From an uncultured Ruminococcus sp. (GTDB taxonomy: Bacteria > Bacillota > Clostridia > Oscillospirales > Ruminococcaceae): DNA of 64,000 bases. Numbering within the stretch: position 1 is the first letter of the stretch; each line of letters opens with the position of its first letter. Where the stretch lies: assembly GCA_947345935.1 (NCBI GenBank), contig CAMZZN010000008.1, positions 1 through 64,000 of the forward strand, written 5' to 3'. Below, piece by piece: positions 24,303 through 32,281 of this stretch. Both the position numbers and the translations under genes were made by a program. Below the pieces are notes generated by a model. That model was given only the letters and a program-made list of their open reading frames with translations. It was not told the DNA's origin and did not search any database.

Positions 24303-24746
24303 ATGAAAAATCGCAGGCAGGAGACAATACTTGAGATCATTTCCATGCAGCCGGTCTCAACGCAGGAGGAGCTTATAATGCTTCTGGAAGAACGGGGCAT
24401 AAAAACTACCCAGGCAACCCTTTCACGTGATATTCAACAACTTTCATTGGTTAAGCTGCGGGATGAATCGGGGGCGGTACGATATACGATGCCGGTGTCC
24501 GCCGTAAAGGAAAAGACTCTTTTCCAGGAGGCTGTATTGTCGGTGGACTATGCCATGAATACCATAGTTCTTAAATGCCGTGCCGGAATGGCTGCCGGAA
24601 CCTGCGCTGCCATTGATTCGGTAAATCACGATGGCGTTGTCGGAACGATAGCCGGTGACGATACTATCTTCATTCTTGTAAGAAGCGAGACTGACGCCAA
24701 AAAGTTGTCGAAAAAATTTAGGAGCGATCTTTTTCCGGGGAGATGA
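24303..24746 (+). CDS. argR: Arginine repressor ArgR/AhrC
   Basis: A 147-residue regulator of arginine metabolism. The winged helix (RQETILEIISMQPVSTQEEL, then GIKTTQATLSRDIQQLSLVK) carries the typical SRD recognition helix. The C-terminal hexamerisation and arginine-binding domain has GTIAGDDTIFILV with the two Asp that contact the ligand. It begins 9 bases after nadK behind AAGGAG. Arginine genes are not in this window, so targets are elsewhere. Confidence 0.95.
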   Translation: MKNRRQETILEIISMQPVSTQEELIMLLEERGIKTTQATLSRDIQQLSLVKLRDESGAVRYTMPVSAVKEKTLFQEAVLSVDYAMNTIVLKCRAGMAAGTCAAIDSVNHDGVVGTIAGDDTIFILVRSETDAKKLSKKFRSDLFPGR

Positions 24747-24754
24747 CATTTTAA

Positions 24755-26419
24755 ATGCTTAAGGAAATCTATATACGAAACCTTGCGGTGATACGTGAAG
24801 CCGTCATACCGCTTGTTAACGGTTTGAATATATTTACAGGCGAGACCGGTGCCGGAAAGTCTATCCTTATTAACGGCATAAATGCCGTATTGGGTCAGCG
24901 ATGCACGAAAGATATTGTTCGTACAGGCTGCGACAAGGCGGTCATAACGGCTTTGTTCACCGATCTTTCTCCCGAAGCGGCAGCAAAACTTGACGAACTC
25001 GGAATCTCTCATGAAAACAATGAAATAACCGTTACACGAGAAATAAGTGCTGACGGGGGAAGTGTTTCAAGGGTCAATCACCGCACGGCTTCGGCATCTC
25101 TGCTAAAGGAGATAGGCAGTATGCTGATAAATATACACGGTCAGCATGATAATCAGATATTGCTCGACAGCGACAAGCATCTTCGCATTCTCGACGATTT
25201 CGGCGGCGACAATACTCTTCTTAACGCATATCGTGAAACTTTCCGGGAACTCCAGCAGACAGCAAGAAAACTTGGCGACCTGAAACGCCAGGAGCAGTTC
25301 CGCATTGAGCGGAGCAGATATCTCAATGAGATAATAAATGATATAGGCGAGCTTGATCTTGAAGAAAACGAGGACGCTATTCTGGAACAGGAATACCATA
25401 CGGCAAAAAATTCCGAAAAGACTATAATAGCCCTGAAAAATGCCGTACAGTCGATAATCGGAGACGAAGGAGCAAATGATATTATAGTTTCGGCGGAACG
25501 TGAGATAGCCGGTTATACTGACGGTATCCTGTCTCTTAACAATCTTTATGAGAGACTTTCGGCGGCGGAGATCGAACTTGCCGACATTGCTTCGGAGCTT
25601 GAATCTCTTTCAGAAAAGATCGAGCTTGACGGTCAGCGTCTGGAATATCTCGGTGAGCGTCTTGGAAATATCAATCGTCTGAAAAGAAAATATGCTCAGG
25701 ACTGTACCGGACTTATACAGCTTTATGATAATGCCTGTACGGAAATAATGCAGCTTGACAGTTCTCTTGATGAGATAGAAAAGCTAAGCTCCAGAAAAGA
25801 AGAACTTCTGCGTACAGTCACCAATCAGGCAAAGTCTCTGTATGATTACCGTGAGAAAACAGCAGAAAAATTTGCAGCTCAGGTTACGGCGGAACTGGAA
25901 TTCCTTAATATGTCAGGAGTTGTTATTAAAGTACGGCACGAAAAGGGAAAGCTGACATCAAACGGTATGGACAGCGTTGAATTTCTGATATCAGCGAATA
26001 GGGGAGAAGAACCTAAACCTATCTCAAAAATAGCTTCCGGAGGAGAACTCTCCAGAATAATGCTTGCACTGAAAAGCGTCATAGCTGATAAGGACAGCAT
26101 TCCTACAATGATATTTGATGAGATAGATACCGGAGTAAGCGGAAAAGCAGCTCAGAAAATAGGCATAAAACTCAGGGATATAAGCAGGGTGCGTCAGGTC
26201 ATTTGTGTTACGCATCTTTCGCAGATAGCAGTTATGGCAAAGAATCATCTTATGATCGAAAAAAAGATCATAGACAGCAGGACAGAAACGAGCGTGACAA
26301 GTCTTGATCTCGATGGAAGAATTGCCGAAATAGCCAGGATCATGGGCGGAGAAGATCCAAGCAGACTTATGCTCGACAACGCCCGGGCAGAGATTGAAAA
26401 GGCGGCTAATTTACAATAA
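24755..26419 (+). CDS. recN: DNA repair protein RecN
   Basis: A 554-residue SMC-like ATPase acting early in double-strand-break repair. Walker A is GLNIFTGETGAGKSILINGI near residue 30; a long coiled-coil region covers about 150-360; the signature is ISKIASGGELSRIMLALKSV and Walker B PTMIFDEIDTGVSG. VTHLSQIAVMA is the switch region. It ends the housekeeping operon and is followed closely by a phosphatase gene in the same direction. Confidence 0.96.
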   Translation: MLKEIYIRNLAVIREAVIPLVNGLNIFTGETGAGKSILINGINAVLGQRCTKDIVRTGCDKAVITALFTDLSPEAAAKLDELGISHENNEITVTREISADGGSVSRVNHRTASASLLKEIGSMLINIHGQHDNQILLDSDKHLRILDDFGGDNTLLNAYRETFRELQQTARKLGDLKRQEQFRIERSRYLNEIINDIGELDLEENEDAILEQEYHTAKNSEKTIIALKNAVQSIIGDEGANDIIVSAEREIAGYTDGILSLNNLYERLSAAEIELADIASELESLSEKIELDGQRLEYLGERLGNINRLKRKYAQDCTGLIQLYDNACTEIMQLDSSLDEIEKLSSRKEELLRTVTNQAKSLYDYREKTAEKFAAQVTAELEFLNMSGVVIKVRHEKGKLTSNGMDSVEFLISANRGEEPKPISKIASGGELSRIMLALKSVIADKDSIPTMIFDEIDTGVSGKAAQKIGIKLRDISRVRQVICVTHLSQIAVMAKNHLMIEKKIIDSRTETSVTSLDLDGRIAEIARIMGGEDPSRLMLDNARAEIEKAANLQ

Positions 26420-26433
26420 CAGGTGTGATAAAA

Positions 26434-26991
26434 TTGAATTTATACTCAACAAGACACGGTCAGACCGATTATAACAGGGATGAACTTATTCTCGGAACGA
26501 CGGATATCGAACTGAATGAAAAAGGTCTTGAACAGGCTCACGAACTTGCCGAAAGAATAGCGGAAATGGGATGCATTGACATTATAATTGCCTCACCGAT
26601 GAAAAGAGCCATGAAAACAGCCATGATAGTTTCGGAGAAAACAGGTCTTACTGTAATATCTGATAAAAGATTCCGTGAATGGGATTATGGAAGGTTTGAG
26701 GGAAAATCTCGTTTTACGCAGGGATTTGCAGAAAACAAGGTGAATTTCGGCGTGAAAATGGGCGTAACTGGTGAATCCCTTTTGCAGTTGTCGCACAGGG
26801 TCTATTCTGCTCTTGATGATATTATTCAGCGACATGACGGGGAAAATGTTTTGCTGGTCAGTCACGGCGGCGTTTGCAGAGTGATTGAAACATACTTTCA
26901 TGATATGACTGTCAAGGAATATTCCGACTGGTTTATGGGAAATTGTGAGATAATAAGTTATACAACAGATCATAGGGAGGCAGAAATATGA
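26434..26991 (+). CDS. Histidine phosphatase superfamily protein
   Basis: A protein of about 185 residues of the phosphoglycerate-mutase-like family. The catalytic motif is STRHGQTDYNRDELILGTTD with the phosphorylated His in RHG, the second Arg in ASPMKRAMKTAMIV, and the second catalytic His in VLLVSHGGVCRVIETY. Size and motifs suit a broad-specificity or sugar-phosphate phosphatase rather than glycolytic mutase. I favour TTG 26434 because AGGTG ends 8 bases upstream; GTG 26425 has no ribosome binding site. The stop overlaps the GH42 start (ATGA), so the two are translationally coupled. Confidence 0.88.
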   Translation: MNLYSTRHGQTDYNRDELILGTTDIELNEKGLEQAHELAERIAEMGCIDIIIASPMKRAMKTAMIVSEKTGLTVISDKRFREWDYGRFEGKSRFTQGFAENKVNFGVKMGVTGESLLQLSHRVYSALDDIIQRHDGENVLLVSHGGVCRVIETYFHDMTVKEYSDWFMGNCEIISYTTDHREAEI

Positions 26992-28943
26992 AGATAGGCG
27001 TTGATTACCATCCCGAACAGTGGAACAGTTCGTTCTGGGAAAGGGATATCGAAACAATGTCAAAAACAGGAATAAAGATTGTCCGGATAGGAGAATTGGC
27101 ATGGTCACGTCTTGAACCAAGAGAAGGTGAATTTGATTTCCAGTGGTTTGATGATATTATGAGGATGTTCAAGCGATATGGCATAGAGGTAGTTATTGGA
27201 ATTCCGGCGGGCAGACCTCCTCTGTGGCTTTACGAAGTTCATCCTGAGATAATACGGACAGGTTTTGACGGAAATAAGGGACATATTGGCGGCAGCGCAA
27301 GCAGATGTATAAATTCTCCTATATATATAGATTATGTAAAAAAAATTACTGAGCGTATGGTTCGTCGTTATGGTTCAGACTCAAATGTTGCAGCATGGCA
27401 GGCAGACAACGGATCGGATGCGTCTCCCTGCACTTGCGGAGTATGCAGAGAGAAGTTCAGGGAATGGCTTATTGATAAGTACGATTCCATTGAAAATATT
27501 AGTTTGGCTCTGGGAGTCAGATACAGCGATGTTTCGCAGATATCCCCTCCTGGATATTATCCCGAAACGAAGCATGACCCGGCACTGTCTCTGGAATATT
27601 CACGGTTCTGTTCTGACAGTATGGCGAAGTTCGTTAAAGAGATCGTTCTTATGATCAAGCGTGAATGTCCGAAAGCCAAGGTTACTGTGAATGCTGATTT
27701 TTCGAAGTATAATCCCGATTTCTACCGGCTTTTCGGTGAACTTGATTTTGTATCCTGCAATAATTATAACGTTCTTGATATTCCGGATGATCCTGATGTC
27801 AATTATTCCAGTTCTTTCTTTCTTGACCTCATGAGAGGAATAAAGGGGCGCAATTTCTGGGTAATGGAGCAATCAAGCGGCTCGGACGGACGGTGTTTGC
27901 CAATGTCTCAGACTACAAAGCCTGGACAGCTGGCAGGGAACGCTTTTCAGGCGATTGCTCACGGAGCGGACAATATTCTTTACTTCCGTTGGAGGAGCGC
28001 TGTTTCCGGTGAGGATATGTTCGCTCATGGTCTGATAGATCACAGCAATATACCGGGTCGCCGTTTCTATGAATTTTCAGAGTTCTGCAAAACTATACTG
28101 AAACTGGGCGTTCTTGATACGACCGAGATTGTTTCAAACGTTGCAATATTGTATTTCTCTGATAACGAATGGGCTTTCAAAATTCAGCCCCAGTCTGAAG
28201 GATTTGATTATCTGGAACAGTTGAGGTATTTCCACGCTGCATTTTCAAGATACGGCGCAAACGTTGACGTAGTATCTCCTGATGCTGATTTGTCGGGATA
28301 TAAGGCGGTAATAGCTCCTGCAATGTATATTTATAAAAAATCCGCAGCGGAAAATATTTATCGGTATGTAATAAACGGCGGAACTCTTGTAATGACCTGC
28401 CGCAGCGGCGTCAAGGATGCAAATAACAATTGCGTGATGGATACACTGCCGTCCGTTTACAAGGAACTCATAGGCGCCGAGGTAACCGAATACGACCCGA
28501 TAGGAAATCATGAGCAGACTATTGTTGATTTTGCCGGAAATAAATTTGCCTGCCGTCAGTGGTGCGATGTTCTTCGACTTACTACAGCCAGAGCTTATGC
28601 CGAGTATGGCGACAGCTTTTATAAGTGCTGTCCGGCGGTTACAATGAACAGATATTGCAGCGGCGTAGCCTATTATGTCGGTACGGTCTGTCATGCGGAT
28701 TTTTATGAGAATCTTGTGGGAAATATTATGCGCCAGACAGGAATACCACGTCTTATGGGACTTCCAAGAGGAGTGGAGGTAACGACACGCACCAATGGGC
28801 TGAATGATTTTATCTGTTTTTTCAATAATTCCGAGCAGGAAGCTGTTATTAATCTTCCGAAATCAATGTATAGCATCATTGAGTCGATAGGAAAAGAAAA
28901 AATCAATCTTAAGCCCTTCGGTTTTGATATTGTAAGAAAGTAG
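26988..28943 (+). CDS. GH42-family protein lacking its catalytic acid/base
   Basis: A 651-residue cytoplasmic protein with the complete GH42 beta-galactosidase layout: TIM barrel (about 1-370; MKIGVDYHPEQW start), trimerisation domain (about 380-590) and C-terminal beta domain. The zinc cysteine cluster of many GH42 enzymes is kept (C107 and CTCGVC at 148-153), and the nucleophile Glu is present in FWVMEQSSG (E294). The acid/base site, normally DNE, reads WQADNGSD: Gly142 (codon GGA, 27411-27413) replaces Glu. A single A-to-G change would explain it. Without this Glu the protein should be inactive or strongly impaired, or act as a binding protein. It is coupled to the phosphatase gene and has no signal peptide. 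Confidence 0.9.
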   Translation: MKIGVDYHPEQWNSSFWERDIETMSKTGIKIVRIGELAWSRLEPREGEFDFQWFDDIMRMFKRYGIEVVIGIPAGRPPLWLYEVHPEIIRTGFDGNKGHIGGSASRCINSPIYIDYVKKITERMVRRYGSDSNVAAWQADNGSDASPCTCGVCREKFREWLIDKYDSIENISLALGVRYSDVSQISPPGYYPETKHDPALSLEYSRFCSDSMAKFVKEIVLMIKRECPKAKVTVNADFSKYNPDFYRLFGELDFVSCNNYNVLDIPDDPDVNYSSSFFLDLMRGIKGRNFWVMEQSSGSDGRCLPMSQTTKPGQLAGNAFQAIAHGADNILYFRWRSAVSGEDMFAHGLIDHSNIPGRRFYEFSEFCKTILKLGVLDTTEIVSNVAILYFSDNEWAFKIQPQSEGFDYLEQLRYFHAAFSRYGANVDVVSPDADLSGYKAVIAPAMYIYKKSAAENIYRYVINGGTLVMTCRSGVKDANNNCVMDTLPSVYKELIGAEVTEYDPIGNHEQTIVDFAGNKFACRQWCDVLRLTTARAYAEYGDSFYKCCPAVTMNRYCSGVAYYVGTVCHADFYENLVGNIMRQTGIPRLMGLPRGVEVTTRTNGLNDFICFFNNSEQEAVINLPKSMYSIIESIGKEKINLKPFGFDIVRK

Positions 28944-28950
28944 GGATATT

Positions 28951-29385
28951 ATGAAAATAGTCCTTCAAAGGGTATCCTCGGCGTCTGTGAAAGTTGACGA
29001 GCAGATAACCGGAAGCATACGGACGGGATATCTTCTGCTGTTCGGAGTTGGCAGGGATGACACTGAGGATGACTGCCGCAGGCTTGCCGATAAGATCATA
29101 AATCTCCGTATTTTTTCAGATGAAAACGGAAAGATAAATTTGTCTCTTGGCGATGTCGGAGGTTCTCTGCTGGTCGTGCCGCAGTTTACCCTTTATGCCG
29201 ATTGCCGCAAGGGAAACCGTCCGAATTTTATTCAGGCAGCTAAGCCTGATGAAGCGGATAGTCTGTACAGATATTTTGTAGATTACTGCCGCAGTAAGGG
29301 ACAGCATACCGAAACAGGCGTGTTCGGAGCAGATATGAAAGTAGAACTCCTTAACGATGGTCCCTTTACTCTGATTCTGGAATAA
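28951..29385 (+). CDS. dtd: D-aminoacyl-tRNA deacylase
   Basis: A 144-residue homodimeric enzyme that removes D-amino acids and glycine mischarged on tRNA. It starts MKIVLQRVSSASVKVD and ends NDGPFTLILE, matching the NxGPxT cross-subunit motif. The other signature, usually SQxxL, reads VVPQFTLYADCRKGNRPNF, with Pro in place of Ser. That variation should be checked but does not exclude function. The ribosome binding site is moderate (AGGGA). Confidence 0.93.
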   Translation: MKIVLQRVSSASVKVDEQITGSIRTGYLLLFGVGRDDTEDDCRRLADKIINLRIFSDENGKINLSLGDVGGSLLVVPQFTLYADCRKGNRPNFIQAAKPDEADSLYRYFVDYCRSKGQHTETGVFGADMKVELLNDGPFTLILE

Positions 29386-29410
29386 TTTCACGTTTTTTGC
29401 AGATAATATC

Positions 29411-29443
29411 AAGGCAGCCCTGGAAATCAATCGGCGCTGCCTT
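29411..29443 (+). terminator. Possible terminator hairpin after dtd
   Basis: AAGGCAGC (29411-29418) pairs with GCTGCCTT (29436-29443), loop 17 bases, followed by AATAATAT. The tail is not T-rich, so termination may be partial; it lies 22 bases before the next start. Confidence 0.5.
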
Positions 29444-29464
29444 AATAATATCTGAGGTGATTTT

Positions 29465-31060
29465 TTGATACAGAAGCGTATTGAATCAGGAATAATTTCA
29501 TTGACGGTTGTTTTTTTGATTATGTTTTCGATAATAGTCCTGAAATACTATCAGATCACAGCCGAACAGAAGGATATTCCGGCAGCATTCCATAGATCTG
29601 TCGTAGAAATAAATGCCGGCAGGAGTCAGGGAACAATTTATGACAGAAATATGCAGCCTCTTGTGAATACTAAGAAATGCTGGTATGCCGCTGCGGTTCC
29701 GTCTGCTGTTGATAAAGAACAAATAATGGAGTATGCTGCTGATAAAAAAGAATTTGCAGAAAAATTTTCAGCCGGAGATCCATTTGTATTTGAGTGTACT
29801 GAGGGCACTCCGGAATCAGAGGGGATAACAGTATTTGAAGTGCCGGAAAGATATAACGGAAATCAGCTTGCACAACATACTATCGGCTATATTTCTGACG
29901 GAACAGGAGTATCCGGTCTGGAATACGCCTATGACAGGATTCTCAGAGATGATTTAGCCGAAAATAAAGTGACGTATTACGCTGACGGATTCGGCAGGGT
30001 TCTCATAGGCGACGGCAAAACAGTTCAGCGAAGTTCAACATATAAAAGCGGAATAGTTACAACGCTTGACAGCCGTATTCAGAAAATTTGTGAAAAGTAT
30101 GGAGCGTCTATTGAAAAGGGTGCGATAGTCTGTGCTGATGCTGAAACGGGTGATATTCTCGCAATGGCAAGTTTTCCCGGATATTCTTATGACGATCTTG
30201 ACGAGGCACTCAGCGACGAAAGAAGTCCGCTTATAAACAGGGTTCTTTATTCATACAGTGTGGGATCTATATTCAAGCTGGTAACAGCCTGTGAAGGAAT
30301 AAGCGAAGGGTGCGGCGGATATATTTATAGCTGCACCGGAGATACAGAAATAGACGGACAGCATTTCAACTGTCACAAACACGACGGTCATGGTCTCCAG
30401 GATATGACGCAGGCAATGACAGAATCCTGCAATACCTATTTTATAAGTCTCAGCAGAAGTTTTGATATCGTTGATTTTCGCAGTCTTGCTTCCAGTCTTG
30501 GTTTTGGAAAAGAAAACTTTTTGTGCTCCGGTATGGTAGGTTCGGCAGGAGTTCTTCCGACAGAGGACGAACTTGCCATTCCTGCAGAGCTTGCTAATTT
30601 TTCTTTTGGTCAGGGCAGGCTTACGGCAACTCCCCTGCAAGTAACGCAGCTTGCCTGCGCTGTAGCAAATGACGGAGAAATGCCCGTTCTGCGTCTTATA
30701 AAAGGTATTACTGTTGACGGATTGACTGTTGAAAATGAAAAGTCGTGTCAGTTGTCACGGGTTTTGGACGAGGAAACAGCTAAAGAGTTGAAGCTTATGA
30801 TGATATCGGCAGTTATTAATAATGAATCTTCGAACGCAAGAACTGAGAAAACTACTGCCGGCGCAAAAACTTCTACCGCTCAGACAGGACGATTTGATGA
30901 AGACGGAAACGAATATTGTCACGGGTGGATAACCGGATTTTTTCCGGCATACAAGCCAAGATACGTGCTTACGGTACTCGTTGAGGACGGTGGATACGGT
31001 AATGATGCAGCTGCTCCTGTTTTCAGGAAAATAGCGGATGAAATTGCCGGCTCATATTAG
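29465..31060 (+). CDS. Class B penicillin-binding protein (transpeptidase)
   Basis: A 531-residue FtsI/PBP2-like cell-wall transpeptidase. One N-terminal membrane helix (GIISLTVVFLIMFSIIVL) is followed by a dimerisation domain (GTIYDRNMQPLV) and the transpeptidase domain. The active-site Ser lies in SIFK (S268-K271), SCN at 321-323, and the third motif reads GAKTSTAQTG (K468-T-S) where KTG is standard. The TTG start at 29465 is preceded by GAGGTGA. No PASTA domains are present, unlike SpoVD. Its place next to dtd and a LysR gene gives no clear role; a sporulation or division PBP is possible. Confidence 0.92.
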   Translation: MIQKRIESGIISLTVVFLIMFSIIVLKYYQITAEQKDIPAAFHRSVVEINAGRSQGTIYDRNMQPLVNTKKCWYAAAVPSAVDKEQIMEYAADKKEFAEKFSAGDPFVFECTEGTPESEGITVFEVPERYNGNQLAQHTIGYISDGTGVSGLEYAYDRILRDDLAENKVTYYADGFGRVLIGDGKTVQRSSTYKSGIVTTLDSRIQKICEKYGASIEKGAIVCADAETGDILAMASFPGYSYDDLDEALSDERSPLINRVLYSYSVGSIFKLVTACEGISEGCGGYIYSCTGDTEIDGQHFNCHKHDGHGLQDMTQAMTESCNTYFISLSRSFDIVDFRSLASSLGFGKENFLCSGMVGSAGVLPTEDELAIPAELANFSFGQGRLTATPLQVTQLACAVANDGEMPVLRLIKGITVDGLTVENEKSCQLSRVLDEETAKELKLMMISAVINNESSNARTEKTTAGAKTSTAQTGRFDEDGNEYCHGWITGFFPAYKPRYVLTVLVEDGGYGNDAAAPVFRKIADEIAGSY

Positions 31061-31148
31061 AACGTGTTCACATAAAAATAGAATGCACGTCATTTCAGTA
31101 AAATTTGCCGAAATGACGTGTGAAAAATGTTGTGAAGACAGGTTCTAA
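31057..31148. repeat. Nested palindromic element between the PBP and lysR genes
   Basis: The outer arms are TTAGAACGTGTTCACA (from 31057) and TTGTGAAGACAGGTTCTAA (31130-31148), imperfect inverted repeats. An inner perfect 11-bp stem pairs CACGTCATTTC (31086-31096) with GAAATGACGTG (31110-31120). The outer arm includes the PBP stop codon (31058-31060). The element is about 92 bp without a T-tract, so it looks more like a mobile palindrome than a simple terminator. Confidence 0.6.
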
Positions 31149-31164
31149 AAGTCAGGGGGATTTT

Positions 31165-32097
31165 ATGAATATATTACATATTAAATATGCTATCGAAGTT
31201 GCCAGAGTCGGCTCGCTCAATAAAGCGGCTCAGAATCTTATTCTTGCTCAGCCTAATCTGAGCCGGTCCATTAAGGAACTGGAAGCAGAGATGGGCATAA
31301 AAATATTTGAACGTTCTGTAAAAGGTATGGTACTCACTCCGGAAGGGGAAGAATTTATAGAATATGCAAAAGGAATAATAGATCATATAAACCAGGTTGA
31401 TATGATCTATAAATCAGGTGCGGCAAAAAAGCAGAAATTTTCGGTATCCGTGCCAAGAGCCTGCTATATTTCAGAAGCGTTTGTAGAGTTTTCAAAATCG
31501 ATTCCTGATACAAATACGGAAATATTCTATAAAGAAACCGATTCAAAAAGTACGATAAACGATATACTCGATTCTGATTACAAGCTTGGAATAATCCGGT
31601 ATTCAAGCAACTATGACAAGTATTTCAAATCCATGCTTGAAGAAAAGGGACTTTCGTACGAGATGATCGCTGAATTCAGTTATAAGCTTATTATGAGCAT
31701 GGATAATCCGCTTTCACATAAGGAAACAATAACTTTTGATGATCTGGAGGATTATATAAGAATCTCTCATGCTGACCCTCATATTCCATCGCTCTCAATT
31801 GCAAAGGCTATGCGTGAAGAACTTCCTGATAACATCAGACGCTGTATTTATATTTTTGAACGTGCAAGTCAGTATGATCTTCTTTCTAAAAATTCTCAGA
31901 CGTATATGTGGGGATCTTCTGTGCCCGCCGGCGTACTTGAAAAGTATTGTCTTGTACAGCGTGATTGTAAAAGCAATAAAAAAATTTACAAGGATCTTCT
32001 GATATATCGCAGCGGATATAAGTTTACAGAACTTGACAATAATTTTATAACCGAGTTATGCCGGTCACGCCGGCGTAATCTTGGATATAATCTCTGA
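31165..32097 (+). CDS. LysR-type regulator upstream of adhE-hyd operon
   Basis: A 310-residue LysR-family regulator with N-terminal winged helix (MNILHIKYAIEVARVGSLNK, AAQNLILAQPNLSRSIKELE, ERSVKGMVLTPEGEEF) and an effector domain. I start at ATG 31165, 7 bases after GGGGGA. It lies 184 bases upstream of adhE in the same direction, an unusual orientation since LysR genes usually diverge from their targets. Two dyad sequences lie in the gap. Control of the ethanol/hydrogen operon is plausible but unproved. Confidence 0.92.
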   Translation: MNILHIKYAIEVARVGSLNKAAQNLILAQPNLSRSIKELEAEMGIKIFERSVKGMVLTPEGEEFIEYAKGIIDHINQVDMIYKSGAAKKQKFSVSVPRACYISEAFVEFSKSIPDTNTEIFYKETDSKSTINDILDSDYKLGIIRYSSNYDKYFKSMLEEKGLSYEMIAEFSYKLIMSMDNPLSHKETITFDDLEDYIRISHADPHIPSLSIAKAMREELPDNIRRCIYIFERASQYDLLSKNSQTYMWGSSVPAGVLEKYCLVQRDCKSNKKIYKDLLIYRSGYKFTELDNNFITELCRSRRRNLGYNL

Positions 32098-32158
32098 TGA
32101 TGCAGCAGAGATCTATGAAAACGAATTACGTTGCTTTGTGGATAATTCGATATATTCT

Positions 32159-32180
32159 GGTTATATCAATCGTGATAACC
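32159..32180. promoter_or_regulatory. Imperfect dyad upstream of the adhE promoter
   Basis: GGTTATATCAATCGTGATAACC: arms GGTTAT/ATAACC with inner TCA/TGA, about 20 bases upstream of the -35 box. Position and dyad form suit an activator site, for example of the LysR protein encoded just upstream. Confidence 0.4.
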
Positions 32181-32199
32181 TATTATAACATTCTTATAT

Positions 32200-32228
32200 T
32201 TTACAAATAATGAAAAGTTTGTTATAAT
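32200..32228 (+). promoter_or_regulatory. Sigma-A promoter of the adhE-hyd operon
   Basis: TTTACA (32200-32205), 17 bases, perfect TATAAT (32223-32228), leaving a leader of about 45 bases before the adhE start. No other promoter of this quality is seen until after hydA2. Confidence 0.75.
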
Positions 32229-32236
32229 AATAACGA
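32219..32236. promoter_or_regulatory. Rex-like operator overlapping the -10 box
   Basis: TTGTTATAATAATAACGA is an 18-base dyad matching 11 of the 14 fixed positions of the Rex operator consensus TTGTTAANNNNTTAACAA. It covers the -10 box of the adhE promoter, as expected for NADH-responsive repression by Rex in Clostridia. No rex gene lies in this window. A/T-richness makes chance resemblance possible. Confidence 0.4.
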
Positions 32237-32281
32237 AGTCGGAACTATCTGACGTACAGATAATTATACAGGAGGATTATT

